This document shows, piece by piece, positions 1 through 6,138 of a stretch of 27,409 nucleotides of DNA; positions within the stretch are counted from its first letter, which is position 1, and every line of letters starts with the position of its first letter. The notes beneath the pieces are model-generated. The model was given only the letters and a program-made list of their open reading frames with translations. It was not told where the DNA came from and did not search any database. The position numbers were made by a program, and so were the translations under genes. Source of the stretch: Rikenellaceae bacterium (GTDB lineage: Bacteria > Bacteroidota > Bacteroidia > Bacteroidales > UBA932). The stretch lies in assembly GCA_003542575.1 (NCBI GenBank), contig DPKJ01000012.1:24379-51787 (forward strand). Direction: 5' to 3'.

Positions 1-923
1 GGTGCAAGAATAAATCCTCTCTCCCCTCCCTTTGCCAGGCAATCAAGTGCATCTTTTTCACTCTCCTCAGCAGTTCCAAGCAGCAGTGTTGCTGTAAGTT
101 TCAGATTACCGCCAAAACTTATCCCTTTTGGCAAACACACATCTCTTACATAATCAAGCGGAATGTTTTCGTCAATAGAAACATTGTCGGGCATACAGTT
201 GCACATTGCCTCAATGTTGTGCTGAGCATCTCCGCAAACGAAAAATGAAGAGTATTTGCCAAGTTTCCTGATATGACCAAAGATATCCTTCATATACTCT
301 GAGACGAATGCATCAAACTGATCAGTTCCTATCTGGCTGGTCATTGGGTCAACAATGGCAATTATATCGCAACCGGCCTCGGCATATAGTCTGCTCATCT
401 CTTTGGCAACGTTGGTGCAAAATTTCATCAACTTGTGAACACCGGTCTCGTCCATAAACATTTGCATAAATATGTCTGTTCCAAGCAGATGTAACCCAAG
501 AGTGAATGGGCCTGTTACCAGTCCGTAAAGTGCAATATTGGGGTGCTGAGCCCTCAATTCTCTTGCCGCTTCAAGCACAATTGCAACTCTACCCTCGGCA
601 CCCGGTATTTCGAGCTCGTCCAAGCTGACCCCCTCTGAAAGTGGATGGCCGACAACTGACGGAGGATTCTCTTTAGCCCATATAACTTTGCAGCCAAGAG
701 CCTCGGCCTCCAGCTGAAGATCAAAAACTACGGGAATTCCATCAGGATCATACTTGTCAATGGCGGCGTTTACACCCTTTACAATCAACTCCTTTGACTT
801 AAGATAGCTTTCAGAGTCACAATCAATCAGATATGCTCCATGAACTCCCACGAATGGAACCCATGGGGCCCTTTCGCACTTTTCAAACCTTATAGCTTTA
901 TATATCAACTCTTTACCTTTCAT
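1..923 (-). CDS. Uroporphyrinogen decarboxylase-family (MtaA/CmuA-like) methyltransferase, 3' end cut off by window edge
   Basis: I translated this by hand: an open frame runs from an ATG at 923 to the window edge, about 307 residues, starting MKGKELIYKAIRFEKCERAP. The family fold is indicated by RAPWVPFVG near the start, LVTGPFTLGLHLLG in the middle, DPMTSQIG, and FFVCGDAQHNIEAM near residue 230. This is the UroD superfamily. Length and motifs fit corrinoid-dependent methyltransferases (MtaA/CmuA/MtbA type) or their uncharacterised relatives better than true heme-pathway HemE. In MtaA the zinc site is usually His-x-Cys plus a later Cys; here the first position is Phe (F-V-C) and the later Cys lies beyond the window. 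It is divergent from sucC across a 259-bp spacer. Substrate is unknown; a neighbouring corrinoid protein would be expected to the left if it is a methyltransferase. Confidence 0.8.
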   Translation of the reverse strand, partial: MKGKELIYKAIRFEKCERAPWVPFVGVHGAYLIDCDSESYLKSKELIVKGVNAAIDKYDPDGIPVVFDLQLEAEALGCKVIWAKENPPSVVGHPLSEGVSLDELEIPGAEGRVAIVLEAARELRAQHPNIALYGLVTGPFTLGLHLLGTDIFMQMFMDETGVHKLMKFCTNVAKEMSRLYAEAGCDIIAIVDPMTSQIGTDQFDAFVSEYMKDIFGHIRKLGKYSSFFVCGDAQHNIEAMCNCMPDNVSIDENIPLDYVRDVCLPKGISFGGNLKLTATLLLGTAEESEKDALDCLAKGGERGFILA

Positions 924-1107
924 AACTGCTCGCTTTACACAAATATACAAATTTCAAACACAGCCATTGCATAAGTCTTCAAAATTGCTTAATTTTATTA
1001 GTTGCAGGTTAACCCAAAACTTTCACTGCATCATTTTTTCAGTGCTTATTTTCAGCTCTTTTTAAAACTCATTTTTTTACAAATTAAAGCAAATATTGAA
1101 CTTTCAA

Positions 1108-1133
1108 TTATACAATTTGGTTATACAATTTGG
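1108..1133. repeat. Perfect 13-bp tandem direct repeat in the sucC upstream region
   Basis: TTATACAATTTGG occurs twice back to back (1108-1120 and 1121-1133), about 50 bp upstream of the sucC ATG. Each copy contains TACAATTTG, which resembles the Bacteroidota -7 element TAnnTTTG with one extra base. It could be a duplicated promoter or a tandem operator for sucCD or for the divergent gene. Function is inferred; the repeat itself is directly visible. Confidence 0.6.
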
Positions 1134-1182
1134 CCATTAATACAATCACCAAAACTATTTATTAAGACAATTTTTAAATCAT

Positions 1183-2328
1183 ATGAAAATACACGAATAT
1201 CAGGCAAAAGATTTCTTTACCCAATACAGCATTCCCGTTGCTGAGGGTATCGTCTGCAGGGATGTGGATTCCTGCCTTGAAGCCTACAAAAATCTCTTTT
1301 CTGAGGTTGTTGTAATTAAGGCTCAGGTTCATACCGGTGGGAGAGGAAAGGCCGGAGGGGTAAAGATTGCAAAATCTCCTCAGGAGGTCAGGCAGCATGC
1401 CGAGGCTATTTTGGGCATGGATATCAAGGGCTTTAAGGTCGATCGGGTTATGGTTGCACAGGGTGTGAATATAGCATCTGAGTATTACCTCAGTTTTGTG
1501 ATCGATCGTAATTCCAGGTCTGTTGTACTTATCATGAGTCGTGAGGGGGGTATGGATATTGAGGAGGTTGCTGCTACTGCTCCTGAGAAAATTATTAAAA
1601 TTGCCATCGATCCGTTAATTGGTATTCCTGAATTTCTTGCGAGAAAAGCAGCATTTATGCTTTTTGATAGCTTTGATGTTGTAAAACAGGCCGTTCCGCT
1701 AATTCAAAATCTCTACAAACTCTTTACCGAAACCGATGCTTCGCTTGCTGAGATCAACCCCCTTGTAGTTACAAAGGAGGGCAAGCTGATTGCCATTGAC
1801 GGTAAGATGAATTTTGATGACAATGCCTTGTACCGTCAACCTGAAGTGGAGGCTCTGTTTGAGCCAGATGAGGAGGAGAAGAGGGAGCAGGATGCCAAAT
1901 CCAAAGGGTTCAGCTATGTTCACCTCAAAGGGAAGATAGGGTGTATGGTTAATGGTGCCGGCCTGGCAATGGCCACAATGGATATGATTAAGCTGTATGG
2001 TGGTGAACCGGCCAACTTCCTGGATATCGGAGGTAGCTCCAATCCCAATAAGGTTATCGAGGCTATGAAGCTTCTTACGAGTGACCCGGAGGTAAATGTG
2101 GTTTTGATTAATATTTTCGGAGGTATTACCAGATGCGACGATGTTGCAAGGGGTCTGATAGAGGCATTCAAGTATCTCAAAACTGACATTCCTGTGGTTA
2201 TTCGCCTCACAGGTACAAATGAGGCAGAGGGCAGAGAGTTGCTTAAAGGCACCTCTTTTCACAGTGCCCAAACAATGAGCATGGCAATAAGCAAATCGGT
2301 TGAACTAAGTAAAAACAGAGGGAAATAA
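1183..2328 (+). CDS. sucC: Succinyl-CoA synthetase (ADP-forming), beta subunit
   Basis: The protein has 381 residues, close to the usual 380-390. It starts MKIHEYQAKDFF, the family's typical N-terminus. The ATP-grasp half carries VVIKAQVHTGGRGKAGGVK, the nucleotide-binding loop. EINPLVV and DGKMNFDDNAL follow at about residues 190-212, where the family binds Mg-nucleotide. The C-terminal ligase domain has NFLDIGGSSNP and INIFGGITRCDDVARG, the segment that approaches the phosphohistidine. With SucD it interconverts succinyl-CoA and succinate with substrate-level phosphorylation, in the TCA cycle or, in many anaerobic Bacteroidota, in the succinate/propionate branch. The ATG at 1183 is the natural start because homologues begin MKIHEYQ. 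It lies 53 bp upstream of sucD and is surely co-transcribed with it. Confidence 0.97.
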   Translation: MKIHEYQAKDFFTQYSIPVAEGIVCRDVDSCLEAYKNLFSEVVVIKAQVHTGGRGKAGGVKIAKSPQEVRQHAEAILGMDIKGFKVDRVMVAQGVNIASEYYLSFVIDRNSRSVVLIMSREGGMDIEEVAATAPEKIIKIAIDPLIGIPEFLARKAAFMLFDSFDVVKQAVPLIQNLYKLFTETDASLAEINPLVVTKEGKLIAIDGKMNFDDNALYRQPEVEALFEPDEEEKREQDAKSKGFSYVHLKGKIGCMVNGAGLAMATMDMIKLYGGEPANFLDIGGSSNPNKVIEAMKLLTSDPEVNVVLINIFGGITRCDDVARGLIEAFKYLKTDIPVVIRLTGTNEAEGRELLKGTSFHSAQTMSMAISKSVELSKNRGK

Positions 2329-2332
2329 GAGC

Positions 2333-2389
2333 AATCAAAGGCAATAAGAATAATCAGAGATAATAAGAATAATCAAAGGTAATGAGCAT
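2333..2389 (+). repeat. Three 19-bp degenerate tandem repeats filling the sucC-sucD spacer and overlapping the sucD start
   Basis: Units begin at 2333, 2352 and 2371. Each reads approximately AATCAAAGGCAATAAGAAT, with about two to four differences between copies. The third copy contains AAAGGTAATG, so the likely ribosome-binding site and the ATG of sucD (2382) lie inside the repeat. Seen directly; any effect on SucC:SucD stoichiometry is inference. Confidence 0.7.
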
Positions 2390-3248
2390 ATTAATAAATA
2401 AAGATACAAGGCTGGTAGTGCAGGGCATTACCGGAAGAGATGGCGGTTTTCATGCTGCAAAAATGGAGGAATACGGAACAAATGTGGTTGCGGGTACATC
2501 TCCGGGCAAGGGAGGTCAGCATGCTTTGGGAATTCCTGTGTTTAACAGTGTTGCCGATGCTGTCAATCAGGAGGGTGCAAATACATCTGTAATTTTTGTT
2601 CCTGCACCTTTTGTCAAGGATGCAATAATGGAGGCTGCCGATTCAGGTGTCTCACTTATTATTTGCATTACCGAAGGTGTTCCTACACTTGATGTAGTGG
2701 AGGCCAAACGATACGCCGATCTTAAAGGTGTTTCGCTAATTGGCCCGAATTGTCCGGGACTTATCTCTCCCGGCAAATCACTTGTTGGAATCATGCCCGG
2801 CAACATATTCAAGGAGGGTAGCACAGGTGTTATTTCAAGAAGCGGCACACTTACATACGAGGTGGTTCACAACCTTACCATTGGCGGAATTGGGCAATCA
2901 ACCGCAATAGGTGTCGGAGGAGACCCTGTGGTGGGTCTCTATTACCTCGAACTCCTCAAAATGTTTGAGAATGATCCTGAAACCGATTCAATCGTTTTAA
3001 TTGGTGAGATCGGAGGCGATGCCGAAGAGCAGGCAGCGCAATACATTAAAGATCATGTTACCAAACCCGTTGCCGCATTCATAGCCGGAGTAACAGCTCC
3101 TCCCGGCAAACGTATGGGTCATGCAGGCGCCATTATTTCAAGCGGAACCGGAACGGCAAAAGAGAAGACCGACGCCTTTGCAAAAGCAGGCGTACCCGTC
3201 GCCTCCGAACCCGCCCAAATCCCCGACCTGCTTCGCACCCGCCGCTAA
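2382..3248 (+). CDS. sucD: Succinyl-CoA synthetase, alpha subunit
   Basis: The protein has 288 residues, the normal length. It starts MSILINKDTRLVVQGITGRDG, with the CoA-binding Rossmann glycine motif. IGPNCPGLISPG is at about residues 120-131 and SRSGTLTYEVV at about 155. The catalytic phosphohistidine is His247 in GHAGAII. It forms the SucCD complex with the preceding gene, catalysing reversible succinyl-CoA/ADP to succinate/ATP conversion. The last 20 or so codons (about 3185-3248) turn strikingly C-rich (Pro, Ala, Arg codons ending in C), unlike the rest of the gene, and the C-rich character continues into the 3' spacer repeats. The frame is intact and the usual family C-terminal segment IPDLL is present, so this is a composition quirk rather than a frameshift. 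Confidence 0.97.
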   Translation: MSILINKDTRLVVQGITGRDGGFHAAKMEEYGTNVVAGTSPGKGGQHALGIPVFNSVADAVNQEGANTSVIFVPAPFVKDAIMEAADSGVSLIICITEGVPTLDVVEAKRYADLKGVSLIGPNCPGLISPGKSLVGIMPGNIFKEGSTGVISRSGTLTYEVVHNLTIGGIGQSTAIGVGGDPVVGLYYLELLKMFENDPETDSIVLIGEIGGDAEEQAAQYIKDHVTKPVAAFIAGVTAPPGKRMGHAGAIISSGTGTAKEKTDAFAKAGVPVASEPAQIPDLLRTRR

Positions 3249-3260
3249 ACAACACACGCA

Positions 3261-3288
3261 AACACCAAACACCAAACACCAAACACCA
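3261..3288 (+). repeat. Four perfect 7-bp tandem repeats downstream of sucD
   Basis: AACACCA is repeated four times without interruption just after the sucD stop, followed by a fifth partial copy (AACC). There is no coding potential that I would trust here. It belongs to the pattern of locus-specific short tandem repeats seen at several gene ends in this window. Confidence 0.75.
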
Positions 3289-3359
3289 AACCAACCGCCG
3301 GCAGGCACCACACATTCTCCGCGCCAGTTAATGGTATGTGTCAGAATATCAGTATTATA

Positions 3360-3397
3360 AAAATGAGCCAATTTTCGCTAAGAAATTGGCTCATTTT
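3360..3397. terminator. Bidirectional intrinsic terminator between sucD and the convergent radical SAM gene
   Basis: A perfect 15-bp stem (AAAATGAGCCAATTT at 3360-3374 pairing with 3383-3397) with an 8-nt loop. The A/T-rich ends provide a U-run on either strand. It lies between the convergent ends of sucD (3248) and the radical SAM gene (3442), as expected for a shared terminator. Confidence 0.85.
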
Positions 3398-3441
3398 CAA
3401 TTAATTTATTAACAAGTATTTACCACAAAGTGGCGCGGAGA

Positions 3442-4518
3442 TTAACGCAGCTTCTGGTAGTGGCAAAACATTAGCTCTTCGTTTTCGTTGCGCAGGTGCA
3501 TTCCGTTACCAAGGCAGTAGCGGAATTGCTTGCAATCCAGGCAGATTCCGTTTTTTGCCCAGCTGCGGTCACGAAATTTTTGAAACCCGTTGTTCCAGAC
3601 ATCAATGAACGAATTTTTGTATATATTGCCCTGGTAAAAATTTGCCCTTATGCTTGGGCAGCCCGATATGGAACCATCTGCCAATACCGAAGCAACCGTA
3701 ACACCTGCCTGGCAACTGTAAAACCCATCTCTCACCTCGGCCTCGTAACCTCCCAAAAAACCTTCACATCCATAAGAGACATTAATTAAACCCTCTTTTC
3801 TTGTTTGTGAAATAAACTCCATTAACCATTTAAACTGCTCGCTGCTCAAAGTAAGCTGGCTGTCACCGGCTGCCCTGCCTGCCGGAAATACCGTAAACAG
3901 CCTCCACCGCTTTACACCAATTGAGATGAGAAAATCTCTGAATTGCTCAAGCGAATCGAAATTTCTTGGATTTGCACATGTGACAATATCCCACACCACC
4001 TCACTCTCCTTTGTGAGCATCTTAACTGCTTCCAAAGCATTTGCGTAACTACGGGCATTGCAGCGCATCCAGTTATGATCTTGCTCAAACCCATCAAGAC
4101 TTATTGTCATTGTGTGTATGCCCGATCTCAAAAGAGATTCGAGTCTGTTACGGGTTAAAGCCAGCCCGTTGGTAACCACTCCCCATGGAAAACCTCTGCG
4201 GTAAAGCTCAAGGCCGCACTCCTCAAGGTCTGCCCTGAGTAGTGCCTCACCACCTGTGAAAATTATTAAAACTTTATTTGGATTTATATGCGGTGTGATT
4301 TCATCAATTACTTTAAAAAAATCGCCGGCCGGCATATCATTTATTGATGAATTGTGTTTGCAGTCGCTTCCGCAATGGCGGCAATTAAGATTACACCTTA
4401 AGGTACACTCCCAGAAAAGTGTGCGAAGAGGGTGTTCGTTTACAACTCGTTTGTATTGCAGGCGAAACAACTCCAACCCTGCTCTTTTTCTGAGAGTGAT
4501 CCCTTTGGCTGCGGACAT
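3442..4518 (-). CDS. Radical SAM/SPASM enzyme of the rSAM/lipoprotein system
   Basis: The protein has 358 residues. The [4Fe-4S]-SAM motif CX3CX2C is C42-N-L-N-C46-R-H-C49, preceded by an additional C38. FTGGEALLRADLEE, the GGE motif, follows at about 90, and SLDGFEQDHNWMRC at about 140. The C-terminal third is SPASM-like: cysteines at CQAG, SGCPS, GICLDCKQFRYC and MFCH should hold auxiliary clusters. The lipoprotein gene immediately upstream on the same strand matches the partner of the family that TIGRFAMs describes as the radical SAM enzyme of the rSAM/lipoprotein system. By analogy with other SPASM enzymes it may modify a protein or peptide, plausibly the lipoprotein, but the reaction is unknown. 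There is a 133-bp gap from its partner. General SPASM maturases are the alternative; family assignment is from memory and context. Confidence 0.88.
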   Translation of the reverse strand: MSAAKGITLRKRAGLELFRLQYKRVVNEHPLRTLFWECTLRCNLNCRHCGSDCKHNSSINDMPAGDFFKVIDEITPHINPNKVLIIFTGGEALLRADLEECGLELYRRGFPWGVVTNGLALTRNRLESLLRSGIHTMTISLDGFEQDHNWMRCNARSYANALEAVKMLTKESEVVWDIVTCANPRNFDSLEQFRDFLISIGVKRWRLFTVFPAGRAAGDSQLTLSSEQFKWLMEFISQTRKEGLINVSYGCEGFLGGYEAEVRDGFYSCQAGVTVASVLADGSISGCPSIRANFYQGNIYKNSFIDVWNNGFQKFRDRSWAKNGICLDCKQFRYCLGNGMHLRNENEELMFCHYQKLR

Positions 4519-4591
4519 CGTGTAAAAATTTGAATGCAGAAATTGTGTTTAAAATGCGGGCTAAGTACTTTGTTGTTCGTGTTTAATCATA

Positions 4592-4629
4592 AGTAATTCA
4601 ACTGTACAAATCTTTCTGAACGAATTACT
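4592..4629 (-). other. Weak 8-bp inverted repeat between lipoprotein and radical SAM genes
   Basis: AGTAATTC (4592-4599) pairs with GAATTACT (4622-4629) across a 22-nt spacer in the 133-bp gap between the two genes. It is A/T-rich and has no clear U-run, so it is a poor terminator. It could tune read-through, making more lipoprotein than enzyme. Low confidence; visible symmetry only. Confidence 0.25.
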
Positions 4630-4651
4630 CTTCGAGAGCCTTTTTACATTA

Positions 4652-5110
4652 TTATTTGCTATTAAGCTTCACGGTAATCTCTTTGGTGGCTTCTCCCTTA
4701 TACCACGATGAAGATCCGTTTTTAAGCTCTGTCATTTTAATTTCAACGGTTTGCTCTTTTGTTGCGAACTCTCCGTTAAGAGGGCCGTCAACATCTTCAA
4801 ATGTGAGACTGAAAGTGATATCTCTTAGAGATTCCCCGATGTAGCTTTTTACAAACTGTCCGTTAGCGTCTGTAGAGAGAGTTTTAAGGTCGTAGTAACT
4901 ATTGTAAGGCAATCCCGATTTGCCTATTGTTACTTTAATTCCCGGTATTGGCTTGTTTGCTTCATCGGTCACCATGCCTTTGACTGAATAGTTTGCATTA
5001 GGGGTGCCATATTCAACAGGCATATCCCAAGGTTCGCAGGAGCTAAATCCAAGAACGGATAAAAAAGCTGTAAGAAGCCATCCGCTCACTTTTTGGTACC
5101 TGATTTTCAT
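4652..5110 (-). CDS. Putative lipoprotein, partner of the rSAM/lipoprotein system
   Basis: The protein has 152 residues. A short basic N-terminus (MKIRYQK) and hydrophobic core (GWLLTAFLSVLGFSS) end in Cys25, a relaxed lipobox as common in Bacteroidota, so it is predicted to be lipidated and sorted to the outer membrane or periplasm. The mature start CEPWDMPVEYGTPNANY, with the YGTP motif, is what I recall as typical of lipoproteins paired with this radical SAM family. Residues about 42-85 (SVKGMVTDEANKPIPGIKVTIG, then LSTDANGQFV) look like a carboxypeptidase-regulatory-like beta-sandwich domain. The remainder is charged beta-rich sequence. It is the first gene of a two-gene minus-strand unit with the radical SAM enzyme. 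Its biochemical role is unknown. Confidence 0.85.
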   Translation of the reverse strand: MKIRYQKVSGWLLTAFLSVLGFSSCEPWDMPVEYGTPNANYSVKGMVTDEANKPIPGIKVTIGKSGLPYNSYYDLKTLSTDANGQFVKSYIGESLRDITFSLTFEDVDGPLNGEFATKEQTVEIKMTELKNGSSSWYKGEATKEITVKLNSK

Positions 5111-5186
5111 GATATTATAATTACGATGATTAATTCTAGACCCTATTTATAATTGCAAATCTTAAATGACAAGATGTGACAGATGT

Positions 5187-5246
5187 GATATGGTATGGTA
5201 TAGTATGTTATAATATGATCTAATGCGACTTAATGCGATTCGATAT
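5187..5246. repeat. Degenerate tandem repeat of period about 10 bp
   Basis: Six consecutive 10-mers, each beginning with G and built from TA/AT-rich variants (for example GATCTAATGC followed by GACTTAATGC), occupy the spacer upstream of the lipoprotein gene. Copies are imperfect and flanking sequence (from about 5168) shows related units. Visible directly; function unknown. The helical-turn period could place A/T tracts on one face of DNA, but that is speculation. Confidence 0.5.
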
Positions 5247-5292
5247 AATAAGACCTAATGTGATTAAATTAAATCAACTCACTTATACATAA

Positions 5293-5321
5293 GATGCAAA
5301 AAGGTGTATTTTTGTTGCATC
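5293..5321. promoter_or_regulatory. Inverted repeat with a TAnnTTTG-type element
   Basis: GATGCAA (5293-5299) and TTGCATC (5315-5321) form a 7-bp inverted repeat with a 15-nt spacer. Between the arms, TATTTTTG (5307-5314) matches the Bacteroidota -7 consensus TAnnTTTG on the plus strand, but I see no good -33 TTTG. Either an operator for the lipoprotein promoter or a promoter for a short plus-strand transcript entering the 5347-5396 hairpin. Tentative. Confidence 0.3.
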
Positions 5322-5340
5322 AGAGATCAAGAATATTCAA

Positions 5341-5396
5341 TAAAAAACCTCCGCCTGAGGTATTTACCGTTAAAGGGCAAATCGACGGGCGGAGGT
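5341..5396 (-). terminator. Intrinsic terminator of the ferritin transcript, unusually large loop
   Basis: ACCTCCGCC (5347-5355) pairs with GGCGGAGGT (5388-5396), a G/C-rich 9-bp stem. Read on the minus strand it is followed directly by six U residues (A-run at 5342-5347), which is the classic intrinsic terminator arrangement, about 150 nt beyond the ferritin stop. The 32-nt loop can form an inner GGTA/TACC hairpin (5359-5368), so the element may be a small branched structure rather than a simple hairpin. Confidence 0.7.
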
Positions 5397-5546
5397 CATT
5401 TTTAGGTTCTTTTATAAAAAGATCGCTACATTTTTATGTGATGCATTTTTAAACAATGTATTTACAGTTATGTAATTAGCTGAATGCTTTTGCATTAAAA
5501 GTCAGCAGATCAGTTTCTTTACTGTTATCGGGTGCTACATTTACTG

Positions 5547-6062
5547 TTATGCAGTTTTGGTTGCGTCAACAAATACTCTGGTTGCAAGCTCTTTATCAAG
5601 CATATAGATGGCAGCTCCGTTATCACCTACCAGTTTAAGCTGGTCGATAATTGCCAGTGCGGCCTCCTCCTCTTCTGCCTGCTCGTCAATGAACCACTGA
5701 AGCATGTTGGCTGTTGCATGATCTCTCTCTTTAAGAGCAACTTCGTAGCAGTTGTGAATCATGTCGGTAACTTTGCATTCGTGCTCATATGTGCTGTCAA
5801 ATACAGCCTGTATGTTTTTCCAGTTACTCTCAACGGCTGCTATTGGTTCAACCTTAGCTTCACCTCCGCGGCTGATTATGTAATCAAATATCTTAAGTGC
5901 GTGTGACATCTCTTCCTGATACTGAACTCTCATCCAGTTAGCAAAGCCTGCATAGCCTTTTTGAGCAAAATATGAAGACATTGAAAGATATAGATATGCA
6001 CTCCAAAACTCGGCATTAACCTGCTTGTTTAGAATCTCCTGAACATTTTTATTGAATCTCAT
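5547..6062 (-). CDS. ftnA: Non-heme ferritin (bacterial FtnA type)
   Basis: The protein has 171 residues, a typical bacterial ferritin length. Ferroxidase-centre residues are visible in the expected order: Glu18, Tyr25, Glu51, His54, Glu95, Glu127, Gln128 and Glu131. No bacterioferritin-type heme Met is obvious. It should assemble into a 24-subunit cytoplasmic shell that oxidises and stores iron and lowers Fenton chemistry under oxidative stress. The ATG at 6062 gives the usual start MRFNKNVQEILNKQVNAEFW. A 76-bp gap separates it from the upstream kinase gene on the same strand. That gap contains its own promoter-like sequence, so it is probably transcribed alone and ends at the terminator near 5345. 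Confidence 0.96.
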   Translation of the reverse strand: MRFNKNVQEILNKQVNAEFWSAYLYLSMSSYFAQKGYAGFANWMRVQYQEEMSHALKIFDYIISRGGEAKVEPIAAVESNWKNIQAVFDSTYEHECKVTDMIHNCYEVALKERDHATANMLQWFIDEQAEEEEAALAIIDQLKLVGDNGAAIYMLDKELATRVFVDATKTA

Positions 6063-6099
6063 GATTTTAATAGTTTTCGTTAATAATTTGGTTTGACTT

Positions 6100-6122
6100 T
6101 AAAGTTACAAAAAATTTGCCAA
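6100..6122 (-). promoter_or_regulatory. Promoter-like sequence upstream of ferritin
   Basis: Read on the minus strand this is TTGGCA, then a T-rich 9-nt stretch, then TAACTTTA (seven of eight matches to TAnnTTTG). The same TTGGCA/9-nt/TAnnTTT arrangement appears before the first dehydrogenase gene (13395-13417). The spacing is shorter than the -33/-7 spacing known in Bacteroidota, so the -7 part is the more credible element. Confidence 0.35.
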
Positions 6123-6138
6123 GAGAGCTTTGTCAGGA

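Larger units (their letters stand above)
5111..5546. other. Gene-free stretch between lipoprotein and ferritin genes
   Basis: No convincing coding frame. It contains, in order: an A/T-rich upstream region for the lipoprotein gene (5111-5160), a degenerate repeat of about 10 bp (5187-5246), an inverted repeat with an overlapping TAnnTTTG-like element (5293-5321), the G/C-rich ferritin terminator hairpin (5347-5396), and A/T-rich sequence up to the ferritin stop, with a short near-duplication (TTTACTGTTAT at 5518-5528 and 5540-5550). Confidence 0.6.

Noticed and set aside
1002..1244. 80-residue plus-strand frame upstream of sucC
   Set aside because: It runs through the A/T-rich promoter region and direct repeat into sucC in another frame; its sequence is low-complexity hydrophobic and has no family character.
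1699..2271. 190-residue minus-strand frame within sucC
   Set aside because: It is antisense to the conserved body of sucC, and codon bias follows the sucC frame.
3121..3371. Small open frames on both strands over the sucD end and repeats
   Set aside because: They overlap sucD in other frames, are composed of repeat-derived residues (Pro/Thr/His or Val/Trp/Cys) and have no initiation signals.
5532..5906. 124-residue plus-strand frame antisense to ferritin
   Set aside because: Entirely opposite the strongly conserved ferritin gene; Cys- and Val-rich translation typical of antisense shadow.
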